Source: Natranaeroarchaeum sp042663585
Lineage (GTDB): Archaea > Halobacteriota > Halobacteria > Halobacteriales > Natronoarchaeaceae
Reading direction: 5' to 3'
DNA: 64,000 nt
Assembly (NCBI RefSeq): GCF_042663585.1
Contig: NZ_JBHTAN010000002.1
Coordinates: 73,656 to 137,655 of the forward strand
Shown: positions 15,017-23,620 of the stretch, piece by piece
How the letters are laid out: every line of letters begins with the position of its first letter
Position numbering within the stretch: the stretch's first letter is position 1
Made by a program: the position numbers and the translations under genes
The notes under the pieces: model-generated
What the model was told of the DNA's origin: nothing
The model's input: only the letters and a program-made list of their open reading frames with translations
Databases searched by the model: none

Positions 15017-18000
15017 TCACTCCTCAAACCCGGTACCGACGGTAAAGGAGGCCGGCGCGCAGGGCAGCTGGTTGTGCTGACACCACCGGCAGTGCTCACC
15101 CGAAGTGTACCGACTGAACGAGAACTCCGCAATATCGTTCATCGACGACGTCACGTCATCTCTGACTGCTTCCAGATCACCATCGCTGAACGTTCGGGAT
15201 TCGACTTTCGGCCCGATGTCACCGACGTAGGCATATCCCGCGCGTGCAACAGGCTCATCGTACAGGTCACGGCACGCTAACAGGTAGATCGGGAGTTGCT
15301 TATCGTCCTCCAAGTCGCGGTGACGCTCGGTCGCCTTGTAGTCGATGACGACCAGTTCGTCGTCAGGCGTCCGGTAGACGGCGTCAATGTAGCCGACGAG
15401 TTCGTGCCCATCGATAGTGAGTTCGAACTCTCGCTCCGCGTCGATGATCTCGTAACTGGGGAGATCTAACTCGAAGTACCGGTCGATGCACTGTTTTGCC
15501 GCCGAGAGAGCGTCGTCAGCGCGGCGCTGACTGGCAAGTCGCTCGCAGATCTCGTACCACTCCTCACGACGTTTCACCCCTTGATTCGCGGCTTGCTCAG
15601 CGGTGTCGTGGAACAGCAATCCGATCTCACGTTGCGATACACCTCCCTTCGCATCGCTCGTGGCCGCGGTCTCCTGATAGTCGGGGAACGCGTTGACCAC
15701 GTAGTCCAGATAATGACTCCGCGGGCATTCTTCATAGGCCGCCAGCGACGTGTAGCTGTGAGAGAGCGATGGCGACGGTGTCGACGGGCCAGTCAGCGAC
15801 GCAACTTGGAGGATTTCCCGCTCGGCTCTCGGTGAGAGACTCCCATCGAGAGTGGCCGTTGCAAGGGTTAGCACGCGGTCGCGCGCAACCCCAACCGCGA
15901 GATCTTCCCCATCGTGCCTGACGGTACCGCCGATATTTCCGAGAGTCTCGCTGGCCAGCGTGTTCGTCCAGTCTACTGCGTCGTCCGGGAGACACTCTTG
16001 AACATCAGTCCAGAGCGGGAGCTGTCCTCGCTCTGGCTGCCATGGGATTCGAGATGGGAGAATCTCGCCGACCACTTCCGAAACCGAATCCTCGTCCGCA
16101 GCATCGTCGTCTTCCTCGCTGCCACCCTGCAGGACAAGGATGTCCTCGGCACGCGTGATTCCGACGTGGAACACGCGGCGTGTCTCACAGGCATCACGCT
16201 CGACGAAGTCCTGCGCGAACGCTGCTTCCGCGCCATCCGAGAGGCTGGTTTCGAGCGCGTCGTACGTACGTGAGCTCGGGGCCCATTCATCAGCCGTGAC
16301 TTGTGGGATGAGGACGACCGGGAAGTCCAGGCCCTTGCTTTTGTGGATGGTCATCACGTTGACCGCGTCGTCGGCGACATCCGGCTGACTCGTGGGTGTG
16401 GTGCCACTCTCGTCGAACAGAGAGTCGTAGTGTTCGAGCGAGTCGATGAACTCCGGGGTAAGCGGCGGTTGGACGGCACTATCCCCATACTGTTCGATGA
16501 CGTCCTCCAGTTGGGCGAGATCCCGGCGCTCTTGCTCGCTAAGATACCACTCGATGTTCGTGCGGTCCGTGAGTTCGCGGTACAGGTGACTGAGTGACGC
16601 TGAGTCGCGGAGTTCGAGTAGTTCCGTGGCGTGCTTGCGGACTTCTGCGACGCGGTCGGGCTCCTCGAACTCGTCGAGTGGCGTCTCCCGGAGTGTGTCC
16701 ACGAGAGGCTCGTCGCCCGCGTTGAGCGTACGGAAGTCTGCGTCGCACAGACGGTACCGCATCAGGAGGACGCGGTTCCAGCTCACCTCGTCTTCCGGCC
16801 GTGCGAGCGCCTTCAGGTAGGCAGTGACGGTTCCGACGCCGACTGATTCCGTGGCCAAATCCCCAGCAACCTGATATGGGATGCCAGCGTCCTCGAATTC
16901 GTCGATGACAGGAGTCGCGTGGGCATGCTTCCGAACGAGTAACGCTATGTCGCCTGGATCGTACGTCTCATCGAGATTTTCTGCTGCACCGCTCAGTAAA
17001 TTCTGTACGACGGTACGAAGTTGGGCTGCACCGTCCGAGTGGTCGTCTTCGTCCGGTAGTTCGACGGTAGCGACAGTGTCTCCGTCGTATGCGGGTTCGT
17101 CGACACGAGTGAGCGTCTTGTGCCGTTCACGGCGATCGAGTTTCTGAATCGCCTCGTTCGCTAGATCGAGGATCGGCTGTCGGGAGCGGAAGTTCTCCTC
17201 CAGCGGTTCGTCCGTGAGCGCTGCGAACGCGCGGTCGAGTTCGTCGGTAATGTTGGCGACGTTCGCTCCGCGCCATTCGTAGATTGCCTGATCGTCGTCC
17301 CCGACGACGAACAGATTATCGTCGGTAACGAGTGACGTTACGAGGTCGAATTGGAGGCGATCGGTGTCCTGGAACTCGTCACAGAACACGTAGTCCCACC
17401 GGTCAGTGATTTCCTCGCCAATCGGAGAGTTCATCAGCGCAGCTGTCTCGACTACCAGGCCGTCGAAGTCAAGGAGATTGCGCTCGTCCAGCTCTCGCTC
17501 GTACGCCGCATACCCAGCCGTCAGGTCACGGGCAGTGAGACAGTCGGAAACGAACGAGTCGAGGTGGTCCGTGAGTTCAAGATCCAGATCGTCCGGGATC
17601 CCTTTCGGAGCACCGCTTGCGTACCCTCCGAACAGGTACTTCGGGAGTTTGTACGCGTTGTCTGGCAGGTCACGCTCGCCATCCTCGTGGGCCTCGAACA
17701 CGGTTTCAAGCGCATCACACAGATCGACGAGCCGGTCGAGGAAATCCCGAGCACTGGCTTCGATCCCGTCCGTTCCCAATGCGTCGCGTTCCGCGGCGAG
17801 CTCATCGCGCACATCGGGAAGTGAGTCCAGCACGCTCGACACGGACCGGCCGCCGAGATGATCGCTGGCAATCGTTTCGATGCGCTCCGGGAGATCGGCG
17901 AGATCGTAGACGCGGTCGGTGGGCCCGAGGAACGCGTCGATGTCGTCTGGAGAGATGCCGCTGCGCTTCATCGACCCGATAAAGCTGAGCAGCTTCGACG

Positions 18001-18478
18001 CGGCTCCGGACGCGTACCCGTCGCTGCCGTACACGTTGGGTTTGACCGACCGGTACTCGATGTCGTCCAGAACATCCAGCACAATAGCGTACTTCTCGGC
18101 GTCGGTGACGACCTCGAAATCCGGGTCGATCCCGGCTTCGTAGGCGTAGTCAGTGAGGATCTCGTTACAGATCGAGTGGTACGTGTACGCGTCGATGTCG
18201 TACCCTGCTGTCCCGAGTTTCGCGTTAAGCTTCTCCCGCATCGAGTCCGCCGCGTTGTTCGTGAACGTCAACGCGAGAATCCGGTCCGGCGAGACGTCTT
18301 CCTCGTCGATGAGGTGCTCGATCTTTCGCACCATCGTGAACGTCTTCCCCGTCCCTGCACCGGCGAGGACACGCATCGGGTACGCGTCGGAGTTGATAAT
18401 CGACTTCTGTTGGGGCTCCGGTGAGATGTCTGCTTCCGGCACCGGGAACCAGGACGGGTACTCGGACTCGTCGCTCAT
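15017..18478 (-). CDS. UvrD-family helicase-nuclease, AddA-like subunit
   Basis: A 1153-residue protein, last gene of the Argonaute operon; its ATG overlaps the previous stop by 4 bases. SF1A helicase motifs are complete: AGAGTGKT at 39-46, DEFQDTD near 366, GDDDQAIYEWRGA near 395, MTIHKSKGLDFP, and a final HVGITRAEDIL. From about residue 910 there is a RecB/Cas4-like nuclease domain: YEECPRSHYLDYV (first Cys), GYIDAVYR, VIDYKA near 1043, and HCRWCQHNQLPC near 1130-1140, so a 4Fe-4S cluster as in AddAB nucleases is likely. Expected activity is ATP-driven unwinding with nucleolytic processing of DNA ends. With the next two genes it forms an AddAB-like set. Confidence 0.9.
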   Translation of the reverse strand: MSDESEYPSWFPVPEADISPEPQQKSIINSDAYPMRVLAGAGTGKTFTMVRKIEHLIDEEDVSPDRILALTFTNNAADSMREKLNAKLGTAGYDIDAYTYHSICNEILTDYAYEAGIDPDFEVVTDAEKYAIVLDVLDDIEYRSVKPNVYGSDGYASGAASKLLSFIGSMKRSGISPDDIDAFLGPTDRVYDLADLPERIETIASDHLGGRSVSSVLDSLPDVRDELAAERDALGTDGIEASARDFLDRLVDLCDALETVFEAHEDGERDLPDNAYKLPKYLFGGYASGAPKGIPDDLDLELTDHLDSFVSDCLTARDLTAGYAAYERELDERNLLDFDGLVVETAALMNSPIGEEITDRWDYVFCDEFQDTDRLQFDLVTSLVTDDNLFVVGDDDQAIYEWRGANVANITDELDRAFAALTDEPLEENFRSRQPILDLANEAIQKLDRRERHKTLTRVDEPAYDGDTVATVELPDEDDHSDGAAQLRTVVQNLLSGAAENLDETYDPGDIALLVRKHAHATPVIDEFEDAGIPYQVAGDLATESVGVGTVTAYLKALARPEDEVSWNRVLLMRYRLCDADFRTLNAGDEPLVDTLRETPLDEFEEPDRVAEVRKHATELLELRDSASLSHLYRELTDRTNIEWYLSEQERRDLAQLEDVIEQYGDSAVQPPLTPEFIDSLEHYDSLFDESGTTPTSQPDVADDAVNVMTIHKSKGLDFPVVLIPQVTADEWAPSSRTYDALETSLSDGAEAAFAQDFVERDACETRRVFHVGITRAEDILVLQGGSEEDDDAADEDSVSEVVGEILPSRIPWQPERGQLPLWTDVQECLPDDAVDWTNTLASETLGNIGGTVRHDGEDLAVGVARDRVLTLATATLDGSLSPRAEREILQVASLTGPSTPSPSLSHSYTSLAAYEECPRSHYLDYVVNAFPDYQETAATSDAKGGVSQREIGLLFHDTAEQAANQGVKRREEWYEICERLASQRRADDALSAAKQCIDRYFELDLPSYEIIDAEREFELTIDGHELVGYIDAVYRTPDDELVVIDYKATERHRDLEDDKQLPIYLLACRDLYDEPVARAGYAYVGDIGPKVESRTFSDGDLEAVRDDVTSSMNDIAEFSFSRYTSGEHCRWCQHNQLPCAPASFTVGTGFEE

Positions 18479-19377
18479 CGTTGCACCTCCGTGGACAGTC
18501 GGTCAGCACACATTTCTCGATAGTCGCAGTCCGGGCACGCCTCCTCAGTAATAAGGTCGAGCGGTTCCGGCTCGTACGTCTCGCCCGTGATGCCGTCGTG
18601 GGCGGCACGGATGAGCGCCCAGATCGTATCATAGTGCTCCTCGTAGATTTCCGTGGTTTCCCGAGGCCAGCCACGCGCGGACACGTCGTATCCGCTCGGG
18701 GTGCTCTCGAACGACGTGCTGTTGAGGATCCCGTAAAAACTGAACCGAACCGCCATCCCGTCCTCGTAGAACGGTTCGTTCTTCACGCCTTCGACGTATG
18801 TCGCCGTCTGGAACGCGTTCCGGACCCGCTTCGGTTCGTGGGCCTCTCCGTCGAGATGGTCGCTAATGTACTCGGCCGTTCCCGACGAAAGAACTCCGTC
18901 CGTGTTTCGCTTGTAGTCGAAGATGTGCAGCCCGTCGTCAGTCCGGATGACGTTGTCAGCTTTCCCGTGGAGTTCTCGACCATCCACTTCGCACTCCACC
19001 CAACATTCCGTGGCGACCGAGTAGCGAGCGTGCTCGATCCCGTCGCCGCCGTCCGGATCGAAGAATGACGCGATGGCAGCGCGGTTCTCAGCTCGTTGGT
19101 ACTCCTGATGCGCAGCGGATTCGTAGTCGTCCGGGGTACTGTGTTCGTCCCACTTCGCATCGAAGACCTGCATCGCCCGGTTGTGTATCGTCTCCGGGTC
19201 GTCATCGCGGTCAGTCGCATCACACACGTCCTCGATAGTCTCGTGGTAGATCGTTCCTTGGTTGAGATACAGTTCTGTACGGTCCGGCGCGTTCACGTCT
19301 TGCGTGTAGCGGTAGTCGTACAGCCGCGGGCACGTCGCGTAGTTCGCTAACCGCGACGGGGAGAGCGACGAACTCAT
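18475..19377 (-). CDS. Stand-alone Fe-S PD-(D/E)XK nuclease (Cas4/AddB C-domain type)
   Basis: A 300-residue protein. SPSRLANYATCPRLYDYRY gives the first cluster Cys (Cys16); GKADNVI and IFDYKRNT (near 140-155) give the D...DxK active site; and CPDCDYREMC near 278-287 gives the other three Cys. This C-Xn-C-X2-C-X5-C spacing is that of the 4Fe-4S nuclease domains of AddB and Cas4. It overlaps both neighbours by 4 bases, so the three proteins are translationally coupled. Because the upstream gene is an AddB-like helicase lacking a nuclease domain, I infer that this gene is the detached AddB nuclease. No cas genes are nearby, so a role in CRISPR adaptation is unlikely. Confidence 0.88.
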   Translation of the reverse strand: MSSSLSPSRLANYATCPRLYDYRYTQDVNAPDRTELYLNQGTIYHETIEDVCDATDRDDDPETIHNRAMQVFDAKWDEHSTPDDYESAAHQEYQRAENRAAIASFFDPDGGDGIEHARYSVATECWVECEVDGRELHGKADNVIRTDDGLHIFDYKRNTDGVLSSGTAEYISDHLDGEAHEPKRVRNAFQTATYVEGVKNEPFYEDGMAVRFSFYGILNSTSFESTPSGYDVSARGWPRETTEIYEEHYDTIWALIRAAHDGITGETYEPEPLDLITEEACPDCDYREMCADRLSTEVQR

Positions 19378-21431
19378 CGCCGAACCTCCCCGTTAGCGAA
19401 TTCGACACGTGCACGCAACGCTTCTCGGAGCTCGTCTCCTCGGGAGCCGCTCTGGTCGAGCAGGTCCTGAATCTCTCCGAGTTCCGCTTCGACCTCGTCA
19501 AGCGATACCGTCACGTCCTGACTGTTCGCGCGGCGCACCTCCGCGAGCGCGTCGTCAACCCGCGACAGCAAGTACTGCTCCGCCGCTTGCTCACTCGTAA
19601 TGTGTGGCTCAGCGGCCTCGGTCACCCACGGAAGCTCCTCATACGCTGCTGTGAGGAACCGCGATGCCTGCGTACGCTCTTCGAGCGCCGTGTCTTCGTA
19701 CTCGTAGAGACAACAGTAGAGCCGCTCTGTCGCCGCGCCAGCACCGACAGCCAACCGTCGCCGCGCGTGCTCCGTGTGGTACTGCGCGAACGGTCGGCCT
19801 GACGCTGTCGACGTCGTCGGGAACGTCGCATCCACATCCGCTCCATCCAGTTCCGTCACACCCGGATAGTCCGGCATCGACGCGACCCGCTCGCTCGGGA
19901 ACAACCGTGTCAAGAACGGGTCACCTGGGTACTCACTGTCGACGAGATTTACGAGAAAGACCGCGCGAAAGGCCTCGTTCTTAATCGCTTGCAAGTGATC
20001 GACTCGGACGCCGCCGTCAAGGTCCGTCGCGCTAGTCTGATTCTGCTGCGGTGCGTATTCGTGGGCGCGTTCGAGCATCTCCTTGTAGGATTCCCACGTC
20101 GCATCTACGAACGCGGTCTCTTCGAGGAACTCGGCCATGCGGAACGCCCGTCGGACGTTCCCGAACTGCGCCCGTGCATCCAACGGGGCCGCCCGCTCTG
20201 CGATCCGCTCTTTTAACCCGGAGTCCGTTGCCCACCAGCGAATCGCGTCTTCGAGGCTCTCTGCCTCGCTGACACGGTCTAAGCGGTCCGTATCGAGCTC
20301 CGGGCTGTGGTTGGGTACATCACCTTCATCGTCAGCGAGATGCCGAACGGCCGCGAGGAGTTCCCGAATCGCGGGGTCGTCACCGAACCCGGTGACGGTT
20401 GTCGATTCCGTTGGAATCCCGGTGCCTTCGAGCGCTTCGATAATGTCTGTAACAGCGCTCCCGCTTTGCTTCGTGGCGACAGCGATGTCGTCGTACCCCC
20501 AGTCCGGCTGCGCGACGAGTGCTTCAATCTCGTTCGCAATCTCAGCGAGTTGTTCGTCACTGGAGTCTGTAGCGAGGACGGACACCGACCCGGATTCTGG
20601 ATCTTCCGGGACCGTTTCGTCGGCGAAATAGGCTGCCGTCGCGGCTGGTCGCGTCGACGGCGTCCCCGATGCCCCACGTCGGGATTCACTGAACGAGACG
20701 TAGTCCGTGACTGGCCCGGTCTCGACCCAGGTGCGGCGCACACTCGCGTGCTCTTCAGCGACACAGACGAGCTCGCAGTCTCCCGCAAGCGCGTCGAGGT
20801 ACGCGCGATCAAGCGGGAAGAACTCCTCAAACTCGACTGCGAGCACCGCGTCGAAATCAACGACCTCGTCGCGGGCATCCCCGGTGAGGACATCGAGCGC
20901 TTCCGAGATGAGTTGCCCGCGCTCCATGTGCCCGTGCTCGGCGAGCCACTCGTGGAACGCGTCAAGCGCAGTCGTGATGTCTCGGAGTTCCGGAGTATCG
21001 TCGGGCCTGACTGTCTGCCAGGAGATCGTGCCCATCACGGCATCCACGTCCTCGATGAACGACGGCTGTGCAGACGCCCGTTGGAGGTACTCCGTGTCCC
21101 ACTCGTAGTCTTCGAGGAACCGGTACAGGAGTTCCCGTCGTAGGGCGTCGGAGAGAATGACGCGGTCATCGGTCTGGTTGAGGACATCGGTCGCGTGCAC
21201 CACTGACGACGTCACGTACGGCGTCGCCGCGCCCGGCAGTTCCTCACCTAACGCTTCACGGAACGTGTCTGCGCTCGTCGGCGCACCGGTGATGACGAGC
21301 ACATCCTCAGAATCGTGCTCGTCGAGAAGCATTCGGTATTCGTTTCGCGCTGTCCGTTCGACGTTTTCGCCCCCGAACGGTACCGTGACTAACGTCTCGT
21401 CGAACTGCCGGTGAGATGAGTGATCAGACAT
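19374..21431 (-). CDS. AddB/RecC-like helicase-fold protein without ATPase motif
   Basis: A 685-residue protein with UvrD-like architecture but a degenerate P-loop: VLVITGAPTSADTF near 44-57 sits where GxGKT belongs. The 2A-like half is recognisable from YDDIAVATKQSGSAVTDII and the motif V/VI-like VDHLQAIKNEAFRAVFLVNL near 480-500. There is no PD-(D/E)XK domain at the C-terminus, which ends in helices. This is the pattern of AddB and RecC, inactive helicase partners that scan DNA and support the active subunit. It is 5 bases from the upstream PLD/ATPase gene and overlaps the downstream nuclease by 4. The assignment rests on fold-level motifs and operon company. Confidence 0.75.
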   Translation of the reverse strand: MSDHSSHRQFDETLVTVPFGGENVERTARNEYRMLLDEHDSEDVLVITGAPTSADTFREALGEELPGAATPYVTSSVVHATDVLNQTDDRVILSDALRRELLYRFLEDYEWDTEYLQRASAQPSFIEDVDAVMGTISWQTVRPDDTPELRDITTALDAFHEWLAEHGHMERGQLISEALDVLTGDARDEVVDFDAVLAVEFEEFFPLDRAYLDALAGDCELVCVAEEHASVRRTWVETGPVTDYVSFSESRRGASGTPSTRPAATAAYFADETVPEDPESGSVSVLATDSSDEQLAEIANEIEALVAQPDWGYDDIAVATKQSGSAVTDIIEALEGTGIPTESTTVTGFGDDPAIRELLAAVRHLADDEGDVPNHSPELDTDRLDRVSEAESLEDAIRWWATDSGLKERIAERAAPLDARAQFGNVRRAFRMAEFLEETAFVDATWESYKEMLERAHEYAPQQNQTSATDLDGGVRVDHLQAIKNEAFRAVFLVNLVDSEYPGDPFLTRLFPSERVASMPDYPGVTELDGADVDATFPTTSTASGRPFAQYHTEHARRRLAVGAGAATERLYCCLYEYEDTALEERTQASRFLTAAYEELPWVTEAAEPHITSEQAAEQYLLSRVDDALAEVRRANSQDVTVSLDEVEAELGEIQDLLDQSGSRGDELREALRARVEFANGEVRR

Positions 21432-21436
21432 GTCTA

Positions 21437-23557
21437 TTACCCTCGGACGAGCCGCGTGACCCGAGACAGCACACCGGTGTCGTCAGCGGCTGTCTCGGTA
21501 TCGCGTCGTGCATCTTCAATCACACTGGGCTCATCAATCCAATTCTGGAACCTGGTTGCGCTTTCAAACTGGACCGCCGGCCCGTAAATACCCGCCCGGA
21601 TATGGGCTGGCGTTGCCTTCTGGAACTCCCAGCATTGCTGCTGGTCCAGATGTGCCGAGAAATCAGCGACGATCCGTCCATCGTCCTTGAAATCCAGTTC
21701 ACATAGCCCGTCGGACAGCGCACTGATCCACTTCCGACGTCCCGGATCGTGCTCCTGCTCGGCGGGTGTCTCCAGCGGCACGTACTCTGGCGGTTCCTTC
21801 TCGGCATACGCGTACAGCTCCGCGAATACGTCCCGAGCATCCGCGAGCCGATCCGACTGGTCTGGAAGCGAGATATCCCGCTGCAAGAACAGGTGGGCGA
21901 ACCACGGGAACAGGTTACAACTGTCTGCCTGCCCCGCGATCTGCGCGGCGGCTTCGCGTTCGTCCTTCTTCAGTTCGGAGAAGTTGACGTTGAAATCCAG
22001 CGTCTTCATGCGAGTACGCAATTCGGACTTGGGTTTCGTCGAATCGTTCGAGGAGAAGATGAATGTCGGCATCTGGATGGTGCCGTCCCACTTACCTTCC
22101 CAGTATGACTTAATGATGTCCCGGTCTATCTTCGACTTCGCTACGTCGTCTACAATATACGGGAAAACGGTGTCTGACGCCCGAGCACGCTCGATATTGT
22201 TCTTAACGAAGTCACCACCGGTTGTGACTTCCTGTACGTATCCATTCGAGATGAGTCGCGCCCCGAACCGCAGGAACATACCTTTCCCGCTGTCGTTGTC
22301 ACCGTGGAGGAATAGGAACGGCAGGTCCTTGTCCAGCTCTGCGGACTCGTATTCGGCGTAGTGATGGGCGCAGTAGTTAGCGAACGGAGCCCAGCAGAAG
22401 TAGATAATTCCCTCGTAGAAATGTGCCCGCGTCTCCTTCGTCGTTCGCGTGTCCCCGAACTCGCCGACAGTTTCAACGTAGTCTTGAATCAGGTCGAGTG
22501 CGTCAGCGACTTCCTGCGGATCGTCCGGCAGTGGTGCTGTTAGTTCAAGGATGGAGTCGTCAATCCGCAATCCGACATTTTTCTCGTCTCTATCGACGTT
22601 GAGGTCAGGATACCCTGTGAAGGTCTCTTTGTACCGCGCGATACCGGCTGGCGTCGCCACGATTTCACCGTCGTTGATCCGGATGTTATTGGCAGATAGC
22701 GTGTCGTCCAGATTCGAGATAGCGTCTTCGAGGCCCTGCGGGGAGAGACGGACACGCTTGTCCGGGCTAATCTCGGTCGGATCGGTGTCCGTATCTTCAG
22801 CGGCGAACACCGCTTTCTCTGCTTCTTCGGCGTCGGTGACGACGTTGTACGTGTTGACTTGGTCGTCGTCAACTGCTTCGTCGAGCCGTGCGTTCAGCTC
22901 GGCGACCGGGTCATCACTGAACTCGTCGCCGCCCAGCCAGATATCGTAGATTTTTGCCTCTTCCTCTGCCGTTTCAGCGTCCTCGATCTCTTCAGTGAGG
23001 TCCTCCATGAACGGCGTCGCGTAGTCCTTGTGGAACGCATAGAGCCGTTCGAACCACTCGTCGACGGGCGTGTCTCCATCGGTACGCCACGCGATGTTGA
23101 CGTTGGTTTGTTTGCTCCCCTGCCAGGCCTGCTTGGAGAGATTCGCAGACCCACAGATGAGTGTACGTGACCCGTCCTGGTTCTCGACGATGTAGAGTTT
23201 CGTGTGAAGCAGAACGCGTGCGGAATCGACGGTGTGGATGAGCAGATCACCGTCTTGGCGCAGCGATTCCAGTTGCGCGGCGATTTTCTTCGCGTTGTTC
23301 GTGTTTTTCAGCGACCGCCGGTAATCGTCGTGCTGGTTGTCCCCGACGATGACCTCCAGCGAGTCCACTGCGAGATCCTGGTTCTGAAACATCTTGTAGA
23401 TGAACGCGGGGGACTGACTGTACGTGACGCAGTAAACGTGCTGGGCATCACCGAAGTAGTTCAGGAAGCTATCCCATGATTTGTCGGCAGCCATCTCTAA
23501 GTCGGCGGTGCTACCGTCATCGAACTCGACTGTTGCTTCGAATTCTGTCTTGGTCAT
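21437..23557 (-). CDS. PLD-family nuclease fused to an SF3-like ATPase
   Basis: A 706-residue protein. The N-terminal 190 residues form one phospholipase-D-type nuclease half: HTKLYI (His118, Lys120) and GSANLS (136-141), one HxK motif, so two copies must pair to make an active site. From about residue 360 a second part carries FLHGDNDSGKGM near 417-427 (Walker A), FPYIVDDVA (Walker B-like) and TFIFSSND (sensor-like), resembling the SF3/D5 helicase ATPases of viruses and plasmids. It would be a DNA-remodelling nuclease that assembles as an oligomer. It lies 63 bases after the Argonaute gene and 5 bases before the AddB-like gene. I know of no described family with this exact fusion beside Argonaute. 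Confidence 0.8.
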   Translation of the reverse strand: MTKTEFEATVEFDDGSTADLEMAADKSWDSFLNYFGDAQHVYCVTYSQSPAFIYKMFQNQDLAVDSLEVIVGDNQHDDYRRSLKNTNNAKKIAAQLESLRQDGDLLIHTVDSARVLLHTKLYIVENQDGSRTLICGSANLSKQAWQGSKQTNVNIAWRTDGDTPVDEWFERLYAFHKDYATPFMEDLTEEIEDAETAEEEAKIYDIWLGGDEFSDDPVAELNARLDEAVDDDQVNTYNVVTDAEEAEKAVFAAEDTDTDPTEISPDKRVRLSPQGLEDAISNLDDTLSANNIRINDGEIVATPAGIARYKETFTGYPDLNVDRDEKNVGLRIDDSILELTAPLPDDPQEVADALDLIQDYVETVGEFGDTRTTKETRAHFYEGIIYFCWAPFANYCAHHYAEYESAELDKDLPFLFLHGDNDSGKGMFLRFGARLISNGYVQEVTTGGDFVKNNIERARASDTVFPYIVDDVAKSKIDRDIIKSYWEGKWDGTIQMPTFIFSSNDSTKPKSELRTRMKTLDFNVNFSELKKDEREAAAQIAGQADSCNLFPWFAHLFLQRDISLPDQSDRLADARDVFAELYAYAEKEPPEYVPLETPAEQEHDPGRRKWISALSDGLCELDFKDDGRIVADFSAHLDQQQCWEFQKATPAHIRAGIYGPAVQFESATRFQNWIDEPSVIEDARRDTETAADDTGVLSRVTRLVRG

Positions 23558-23620
23558 GCGAGGATCACCGGTGTGTTGACGGGTGCGTGAGTGGTTGCGC
23601 GGGGCTGTGCTGGTGCATGG

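Noticed and set aside
18475..19377. Cas4 of a CRISPR system
   Set aside because: The fold is Cas4-like, but there are no cas1/cas2 genes and no repeat array in the window. The operon company is AddA/AddB-like.
20307..21143. Plus-strand frame opposite the AddB-like gene
   Set aside because: It is a GC-driven shadow of a gene whose minus-strand frame is acidic and motif-bearing; no promoter or start context.
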